In this document: piece by piece, positions 58,030 to 64,000 of the stretch
Position numbering within the stretch: the first letter of the stretch is position 1
Layout of the letters: each line of letters begins with the position of its first letter
Notes under the pieces: model-generated
Seen by the model: the letters and a program-made list of their open reading frames with translations, nothing else
Told to the model about the DNA's origin: nothing
Database searches by the model: none
Position numbers and translations under genes: made by a program
Assembly (NCBI RefSeq): GCF_040095835.1
Contig: NZ_JBBMFT010000002.1
Location: 248,001 to 312,000, forward strand
Origin: Flavonifractor hominis
Lineage (GTDB): Bacteria > Bacillota > Clostridia > Oscillospirales > Oscillospiraceae
DNA: 64,000 nt
Direction of reading: 5' to 3'

Positions 58030-58132
58030 CACCAACATTAACATTGGGATCCCGGCGGAAAGGAGGCTTGTGTATATTCCGGAGATCCAGGAAACAAGAA
58101 GGAGAAAGAGCAACAAGGAGGGACTGTTTTCT

Positions 58133-61100
58133 ATGAAGCATTCTTGCAATGCAGCACTCAAGCGACTGCTCTCCGGCGTTTTGGCTGCCTCCATGCTGTG
58201 CAGCCTGACTGTCACCGGGGCGTTTGCCGCCGAGCCATCCCAGAGTGGGGTGGAACTCACCTACACCGTGGCCGAAGGTCTGGATTTTGACGATACCAGC
58301 GTCTTTTCCGGCTCTGAGGATGCCTGGACCTATGCTGACAGTATTGTAGAGCATGTGGACAGCGCGGTGGACGAAATGCGCGACATTTTTGCCCAGCGCA
58401 CCGTTACTATCACTGATGAACCCTATAATGCCGAGCCCCATGAGCGCTTCGCTCTGGTAGAGGGCACCTATAAGAAGTCTGCCGAGGATACTGAGGCCGA
58501 GATCGCCCTGGCTGCCAAAAACACCAAGGCCATCTATCAGGCCATCAAAGACGTCAGCGAGGCTGGCGGCGGCACCGTAGTCGTTCCCGCTGTGGACGGC
58601 CAGGTGTTCTACACCTCGGCCATTCACCTGGAGGACAACGTCAACCTCCACATCGAGGAAGGCGCCACTCTGGCTTTTACCACTGACTATGCCTCCTATC
58701 AGGGTGATCTGATGAAGGAAGTCTACGGCGACGGCGTGGACGATCAGGGCCTCACGCTCACCCGCTTTGAGAGCGTGGAGCTGATGAACTTCTCCCCCTT
58801 CATCTACGCCTATGGCAAGGAGAATATCGCCATCACCGGCAAGGGCACCCTGGACGGCCAGGCCAGCACCGGCGACGGTTCCCACCCGGAGACCATGACC
58901 TGGCACGAGTGGAAGAGTTCCCGCAACTGGACCACCGACAGCGGCACCACCAAGATTGAGGCCCAGAATGCCCCCCGTACCAAGCTCTTTGCCCAGGGCC
59001 AGACCAATGTGCCTGTGGCCGAGCGTCAGTACGGCATCTCTGAGTCCCAGGATACTCCCTGGTCGGGTGCGGACGACGGTTTCCTGCGCCCCAATTTCAT
59101 CCAGCCCTATAACTGCCAGAACGTGCTCATTGAGGGCGTGAATGTGGTCAACTCCCCCATGTGGGAGATCAACCCCGTGCTCTGTGACACCGTTATGGTG
59201 CAGGATGTGTATGTGGAGTCCCACATGCATAACAACGACGGCTGCGATCCCGAGGCCAGCAGCAATGTGGTCATCCAGAACAACCGCTTTGACGTGGGCG
59301 ACGACTGCATCGCCATCAAGTCCGGCCGCAACGGCGACGGCCTGCGCATCGGCCGGGCCAGCTTCAACATCGTGATCCAGGACAACACCTTTGTGGACGG
59401 CCACGGCGGCGTCACCATCGGCTCTGAGATCACCAGCGGCGTGAAGAATATCTTCTCCCGCAACAACGAGATGGACAGCGACCAGCTGCAGGCGGCCTAC
59501 CGCTTCAAGACCAACTACATCCGCGGCGGCGTTATTGAGAACATCTACTACAAGAACGACACCGTCAAGATGGTGGAGAGCGGCAAGCCCGTCATCCTGG
59601 TGGATCTGAACTACGACGTAAGCAAGGAAGTCCAGATGATGGAGGCCATGATGGAGGACTTCCCCGGCTCCTCCTATGCCGCCTATATCCCCCAGTTCAA
59701 GCACGTGCTGTTTGAGGGTATGAGCGTCAACGCCGCCGGTGAAGAGGGCAAGGGCGGCAAGTACGCCCTGCAGCTCAACGGCTTCCCCATCTCCGGCATC
59801 GCCGACTCCGCCATCGTGAGCGACGATCTGGAGGACTGCTACATCTCTGACTTTACCATTAAGGATTCCACCTTCGTGGGCAGCCAGCAGGGCTTCAGCA
59901 TGAACTACGTGGACGGGCTGACCCTGGACAACGTGACCATGAAGGATACCGCAAACAAGGATTCCGTTACCAACTGCAAGAACCTGACCTTTACCAACTG
60001 TGACTTCTCCGATTCCGCGGTGGAGCGCTCCACCTTTGCGGGTGTGGAGAACGCCATTCTCACCGGCACCACCTTTAAGGGTGAAACCCCCAGCGAGCCC
60101 GAGACTCCCTCTGAGGGTCACATCGACCTGTCCGGCCTGACCGAGTACAACGGCGTCAAGCTGGCCACCGGTGCTACCGTGACCAAGGAGAGCCTGCTCA
60201 AGGAGGACTACAAGGTCAACATCGAGGACTTCGGCGCTGTGGCGCTGGAGGACCGCGCCTCCGGCGATACCGACACCCACGCCGTGGAGAACACCAAGGC
60301 CATCAACGACGCGATCAAGGACGCTGCGGCCCACGAGGGCGGCGGTACGGTCGTCTTCCCCGCCGGCACCTTCCGCTGCTACACCATCGAGCTGCAGAGC
60401 AACGTCAACCTGTATCTGGAGAAGGACTGCGTGGTCCAGGCTGCCAAGACTACCATGTACGGCCGTGACGGCTCGGTCACCAGCCCCGCCGAGGACTTTA
60501 ACGCCGACGGCACGCCCGGCAACTACCTGCAGCCTGAGGTCAACATCTATGCCGGTCTGCAGGACGGCGGCCACACTTACTTTGCCAACAGCCTGATCTA
60601 CGCTGCCGACAAGGAAAACATCATGATCTACGGCGAGGGCCGGCTGGACGGCAGCCAGCTCAATGACGAGGGCACTCTGGATCAGGTCCTGCAGGGCGGA
60701 GACCCCAGCAACCCCTCCGACCGCACCGGCCAGACCGGCACCTGGTATGGTAACAAGGGCATCGCCCTGGTGCGCTGCGAGAACGTGGTCCTGGCCGACT
60801 TTGACATCCTCAACGGCGGCCACTTCGCCATCATCACCGAGGGCGGACGCAACTACCTCATCGACGGCATGGTCATCGACACCAACCGCGACGCTCTGGA
60901 CGTGGACTGCACCCAGGACGTAACCATCATCAACTCTCACTTCAACTCCCTCACCGACGACGCCATCGTCTTCAAGGCCTCCTATGGCGCCGGCGTGTTC
61001 CAGCCGGTGCAGAACTGCCTGGTGAAGGATTGTGTGGTCAGCGGCTATGACGCCGGTTCCGTACTGGCTGGCACCTACACCACCGACAAGCAGGTAGCTA

Positions 61101-63436
61101 CCGACCGCTGCGGCCCCACCGCCCGCATCAAGTTCGGCACCGAGTCCACCTGCGGCTACAACACCGTGACCATCGACGGCGTGCAGTTCGACCGCTCCCG
61201 CGGTTTCTGCCTGGAGGCCGTGGACGGCAGCCCCATCCATGACATCCTCATGGTCAACGCCGAGATGGATACCGTCAGCAGCTCCCCCATCTTCATCCGT
61301 ATCGGCAACCGCGGCCGTTATCCGGTCACCGGCAACAGCACCGATACCGCTCTGAGCCAGCCCAACAACGTGCGCATCACCAATAACGGCTGGATTATCC
61401 CCCAGAACACCGAGGGCAGCGAGTACACCTGGACGGAGTACCCCATCCAGCGCTACTTCCCCGCCTACAACACCAGCAACAAGGTTACCATGCCCAACGG
61501 TGTGACCGTCTCTACCGTGGATCCCACCGATCCGGTGAAGCAGAACACCAACAACTTCTATGAGGAAGACGGTAAGTACTACGCCTACAAGTGGGATGAG
61601 GCCACCAAGACCTATGTGGTGGATAAGTCCACTGAGATCAACCCCAACAACAACGGCGTGGACGAGCGCGATTACTACGGCGACGCCGTGGGCTACTCCG
61701 ACCTGGCTGAGGCCTACAACATCTATGTTGGCAATGTCAAGATCACCAACGTGGATCCCCGTTATCCCATTACTCTGGCCGGTCTGGTTGACAGCAAGAT
61801 CCAGAACGTGACCTTTGAGAACATCGATGTCACCTACCGCGGCGGCATGCGCATGGCTGACGCTGTGGAGCAGCAGCAGCTGGACACCGACTGGGAGTAT
61901 ACCCAGTACATGACCGCTCCCACTACCCAGAGCCTGCCCTGGCTGGTAAACACCTTCTTCACCAAGAATGCCGCCCTGCTGCCCCGCGTGGTGTGGGATG
62001 CGGATACCAACTCCTGGGTGGATGATCCCTACAACGTGCCCGAGATGCCCGAGCAGTATCCCGAGCCCTCCAACTTCGGCATCCTGCCGGCTTACGGCCT
62101 GTATGCCCGCCACGTGGACGGTCTGAAGCTCATCAATGTGACCTTCAGCTATGAAGTTGCTGATGAGCGCCATGGCGTGGTTCTGGACGACTGCCAGAAC
62201 GTGGACTTCGTCGACTTCTCCGCCGAGACCGAGGAGGGCGTGGCTCCCGTGGCTCTGGTGACCAACAACTATAAGCGCCACACCGCTATGGAGTATGTGC
62301 CCAACGAGCCCTACTTCACCACCACCTGCTCCAGCATCACCGGTCTGGACAGCGCGGATATCCTGCGCCACACCGTCAATGCTCCCGAGCCCAGCACGCC
62401 CAAGGACAATCTGTACGGCTATGACACCATTGCCACCGCGGACAATGGCTACACCTACAGCGATCCCGTCTGGACTTACAACGGCAAGGACTTTGATCTG
62501 CCTGTCACCGTCCACCGGCCCTTCTTCGAGCCTGTGGAGGACCAGAACGTGAAGGCCGGCGAGACCCTGACTCTCACCGTCGTGGCCCGCAACCCCGCCG
62601 CTGAGACGGAGGGTGTCCGCGACCAGGCTGCTTCGGATGCCACCCTCACCTACTCCGTGCAGAACCTGCCCGACGGCGCCAGCTTCAACGCCAGCACCCA
62701 TACCCTGACCTGGACGCCCACCAAGGCCGGTACTTATGAAGTCACCTTTGTGGCTGACGATGGCGTACTGCCCGTCTCCACTACCGCTACCATCACGGTC
62801 ACCGGTTCCTCCGACAGCGGCTCTGACGGCAGTGACTCCGGCAGCGATGGTTCCAGCACGACTAACCCGCCGGTGGTCATCGTGCGGCCTGCCTTCAACG
62901 ACATCGCCAACCAGTGGTACACCGACGCGGCCAACTATGTGGGCCGCAACGGCATCATGAGCGGCGTGGGCGGCGGCCGGTTTGATCCCGACGGCTTCTC
63001 CAGCCGGGCCATGGTGGCTCAGGTCATCTACAACATGGAGGGCAGCCCCGCCACGGCCGGTGTGTCCGGCTTCACCGACGTGCTGGCCGGCCAGTGGTAC
63101 ACCGACGCGGTGACCTGGAACGTGTCCGCCAAGATCGTCAACGGCTACGGCAACGGCCTGTTTGGCACCAACGACAATGTGACCCGCGAGCAGCTGGTGG
63201 TCCTGCTGTACCGCTACGCCCAGTATAAGGGCTACGGCACCTCCGCCTCCGGCAGCCTGGCCGCCTTTGTGGATAGCGCCAGCGTCTCCGACTGGGCCAC
63301 CCAGGCTATGAGCTGGGCCGTGGCAAACGGCATCATCAACGGCAAGGACGGCGCCCGCCTGGATCCTCAGGGCACCGCTACCCGCGCTGAGATGGCCAAG
63401 ATCCTCATGGTCTTCTGCCAGAAGATCGCTCAGTAA
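58133..63436 (+). CDS. SLH protein with two tandem GH28-like modules
   Basis: 1767 aa. Order: signal peptide (1-30, ending GAFAAEP); first GH28-like beta-helix (about 125-650) with NNDGCDPEAS (N367), GDDCIAIKSG (D390, D391) and GHGGVTIGSE (H424); second GH28-like beta-helix (about 695-1440) with NRDALDVDCT (N918), LTDDAIVFKAS (D942, D943); cadherin/Ig-like domain (about 1461-1560); Ser/Gly/Asp linker; three C-terminal SLH repeats (about 1587-1767). The first module has all expected residues, the second lacks the GHG triad, so it may bind or have altered specificity. The start at 58133 follows AAGGAGGG; a GTG at 58070 with AAAGGAGG is a possible alternative giving a 21-residue longer N-terminus. 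It lies 103 bp after the LacI gene, without its own clear promoter. Confidence 0.88.
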   Translation: MKHSCNAALKRLLSGVLAASMLCSLTVTGAFAAEPSQSGVELTYTVAEGLDFDDTSVFSGSEDAWTYADSIVEHVDSAVDEMRDIFAQRTVTITDEPYNAEPHERFALVEGTYKKSAEDTEAEIALAAKNTKAIYQAIKDVSEAGGGTVVVPAVDGQVFYTSAIHLEDNVNLHIEEGATLAFTTDYASYQGDLMKEVYGDGVDDQGLTLTRFESVELMNFSPFIYAYGKENIAITGKGTLDGQASTGDGSHPETMTWHEWKSSRNWTTDSGTTKIEAQNAPRTKLFAQGQTNVPVAERQYGISESQDTPWSGADDGFLRPNFIQPYNCQNVLIEGVNVVNSPMWEINPVLCDTVMVQDVYVESHMHNNDGCDPEASSNVVIQNNRFDVGDDCIAIKSGRNGDGLRIGRASFNIVIQDNTFVDGHGGVTIGSEITSGVKNIFSRNNEMDSDQLQAAYRFKTNYIRGGVIENIYYKNDTVKMVESGKPVILVDLNYDVSKEVQMMEAMMEDFPGSSYAAYIPQFKHVLFEGMSVNAAGEEGKGGKYALQLNGFPISGIADSAIVSDDLEDCYISDFTIKDSTFVGSQQGFSMNYVDGLTLDNVTMKDTANKDSVTNCKNLTFTNCDFSDSAVERSTFAGVENAILTGTTFKGETPSEPETPSEGHIDLSGLTEYNGVKLATGATVTKESLLKEDYKVNIEDFGAVALEDRASGDTDTHAVENTKAINDAIKDAAAHEGGGTVVFPAGTFRCYTIELQSNVNLYLEKDCVVQAAKTTMYGRDGSVTSPAEDFNADGTPGNYLQPEVNIYAGLQDGGHTYFANSLIYAADKENIMIYGEGRLDGSQLNDEGTLDQVLQGGDPSNPSDRTGQTGTWYGNKGIALVRCENVVLADFDILNGGHFAIITEGGRNYLIDGMVIDTNRDALDVDCTQDVTIINSHFNSLTDDAIVFKASYGAGVFQPVQNCLVKDCVVSGYDAGSVLAGTYTTDKQVATDRCGPTARIKFGTESTCGYNTVTIDGVQFDRSRGFCLEAVDGSPIHDILMVNAEMDTVSSSPIFIRIGNRGRYPVTGNSTDTALSQPNNVRITNNGWIIPQNTEGSEYTWTEYPIQRYFPAYNTSNKVTMPNGVTVSTVDPTDPVKQNTNNFYEEDGKYYAYKWDEATKTYVVDKSTEINPNNNGVDERDYYGDAVGYSDLAEAYNIYVGNVKITNVDPRYPITLAGLVDSKIQNVTFENIDVTYRGGMRMADAVEQQQLDTDWEYTQYMTAPTTQSLPWLVNTFFTKNAALLPRVVWDADTNSWVDDPYNVPEMPEQYPEPSNFGILPAYGLYARHVDGLKLINVTFSYEVADERHGVVLDDCQNVDFVDFSAETEEGVAPVALVTNNYKRHTAMEYVPNEPYFTTTCSSITGLDSADILRHTVNAPEPSTPKDNLYGYDTIATADNGYTYSDPVWTYNGKDFDLPVTVHRPFFEPVEDQNVKAGETLTLTVVARNPAAETEGVRDQAASDATLTYSVQNLPDGASFNASTHTLTWTPTKAGTYEVTFVADDGVLPVSTTATITVTGSSDSGSDGSDSGSDGSSTTNPPVVIVRPAFNDIANQWYTDAANYVGRNGIMSGVGGGRFDPDGFSSRAMVAQVIYNMEGSPATAGVSGFTDVLAGQWYTDAVTWNVSAKIVNGYGNGLFGTNDNVTREQLVVLLYRYAQYKGYGTSASGSLAAFVDSASVSDWATQAMSWAVANGIINGKDGARLDPQGTATRAEMAKILMVFCQKIAQ

Positions 63437-63449
63437 TCCCCCGCACAAC

Positions 63450-63489
63450 AAAAAATGGGCCCGCGTCATTAGACGCGGGCCCATTTTTT
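63450..63489 (+). terminator. Terminator of the tandem GH28 gene
   Basis: 18-bp stem AAAAAATGGGCCCGCGTC / GACGCGGGCCCATTTTTT with loop ATTA. Confidence 0.93.
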
Positions 63490-63494
63490 GTCTC

Positions 63495-63523
63495 TTGACC
63501 AATACATTTGTTCCAGTTATAAT
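63495..63523 (+). promoter_or_regulatory. Sigma-A promoter of the radical-SAM gene
   Basis: TTGACC (63495-63500), 17-bp spacer, TATAAT (63518-63523). Confidence 0.82.
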
Positions 63524-63560
63524 AATAGTACATAGGTTCGATTTTAGGGAGGGCGCCCTT

Positions 63561-64000
63561 ATGGAACTGCTGGAAAAATTAACGATCCTGGCCGATGCGG
63601 CCAAATACGACGCAGCCTGTACTTCCAGCGGACTGGACCGCTCTGCCCGCCCCGGTGGACTGGGCAGTACCATGGCCGCCGGATGCTGCCACTCCTTCTC
63701 CGCCGACGGGCGGTGTATTTCCCTTCTGAAGGTACTCATGACCAATCGGTGCATTTATGACTGTGCCTATTGCGTCAACCGCCGTTCCAACGATGTGCCC
63801 CGCACCGCTTTTACCCCCCGTGAGTTGGCCGAACTCACCATCGGTTTTTACCGGCGCAACTACATCGAGGGGCTGTTTCTCTCCTCTGCGGTGTGGGGCA
63901 GCCCAGACCGCACCACTGAAAACATGGTGCAAGCCCTGCGTCTGCTGCGGGAGGAATACGGTTTCCACGGCTACATCCATGCCAAGGCGATCCCCGGGAC
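63561..64000 (+). CDS. Radical-SAM protein of putative DNA modification/repair type (3' end outside window)
   Basis: 146 codons are visible. The start is the ATG at 63561, 8 bases after AGGGAGG. The first 60 residues contain MELLEKLTILADAAKYDAAC and SADGRCISLLKVLMTNRCIY, then the [4Fe-4S] motif CIYDCAYCVNR (CxxxCxxC). This matches the family annotated as putative DNA modification/repair radical SAM proteins, normally followed by a uracil-DNA-glycosylase-like partner. About two thirds of the usual length (near 420) lies beyond the window. The substrate is unknown. Confidence 0.85.
   Translation, partial: MELLEKLTILADAAKYDAACTSSGLDRSARPGGLGSTMAAGCCHSFSADGRCISLLKVLMTNRCIYDCAYCVNRRSNDVPRTAFTPRELAELTIGFYRRNYIEGLFLSSAVWGSPDRTTENMVQALRLLREEYGFHGYIHAKAIPG

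Noticed and set aside
57989..63754. A minus-strand open frame of about 1900 codons opposite the tandem GH28 gene
   Set aside because: Same reason: mirror image of codon bias. It also runs through a terminator and the start of the radical-SAM gene.
1..64000. CRISPR arrays, tRNA or rRNA genes, insertion sequences with terminal inverted repeats
   Set aside because: I saw no spaced direct-repeat array, no cloverleaf or rRNA core sequence and no transposase other than the serine recombinase. Short structured RNAs could have been missed by eye.

Overview
The window reads as one chromosome segment of a GC-rich, spore-forming, Gram-positive gut Clostridium-type bacterium (Firmicutes, most like Oscillospiraceae such as Flavonifractor or Pseudoflavonifractor). 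The reasons are the Firmicutes order of the S10-spc-alpha ribosomal block with a small KOW-domain gene between map and infA, several S-layer-homology (SLH) surface proteins, a PdaB-type sporulation deacetylase, sigma-A promoters with 17-bp spacers and strong Shine-Dalgarno sites. The genus is inferred, not proven.

Layout. 1-4.4 kb (+): 3' part of thrS, a secreted C69 dipeptidase, a LysO-type lysine exporter and a CYTH protein. 4.4-7.5 kb (-): M20 amidohydrolase coupled to a CNNM/CorC-type membrane protein, and a small membrane protein. 7.6-23.8 kb (-): one uninterrupted ribosomal superoperon from rpsJ to rplQ with secY, adk, map, infA and rpoA, driven by a strong promoter with a structured leader. 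23.9-32.0 kb (-): shikimate/phenylalanine operon aroF-aroB-aroA-aroC-pheA-aroK-aroQ-(FUSC-aroE). It is preceded by a leader encoding a 33-residue peptide rich in Phe, Tyr and Trp and by an intrinsic terminator, so it looks like an attenuation-controlled operon. 32.0-37.3 kb: ZIP metal transporter, archaeal-type proS, an orphan gene and an SLH protein.

37.4-43.4 kb: a transglutaminase-like gene, then a PdaB-like polysaccharide deacetylase gene cut in two by a 3.7-kb element. The element carries a large serine recombinase, a 35-aa ORF, mtnA and a lipoprotein gene. Recombination between the 7-bp CCTGGGG repeats at its ends would rebuild an uninterrupted 255-aa deacetylase frame through its first catalytic motif. 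This skin-like arrangement is the most striking observation here.

43.7-63.4 kb: a TetR regulator with a 30-bp dyad in an upstream promoter, then a surface glycan/glycoprotein locus. It contains a dockerin-bearing M60-type (mucinase-like) metallopeptidase in an operon with an SLH protein that may hold a cohesin-like domain, and divergently an SLH-anchored GH28 enzyme, a LacI regulator and a second SLH protein with two tandem GH28-like modules. Both LacI-linked promoters carry the same TAAAACGTT dyad. The window ends in a radical-SAM protein of the putative DNA modification/repair type.
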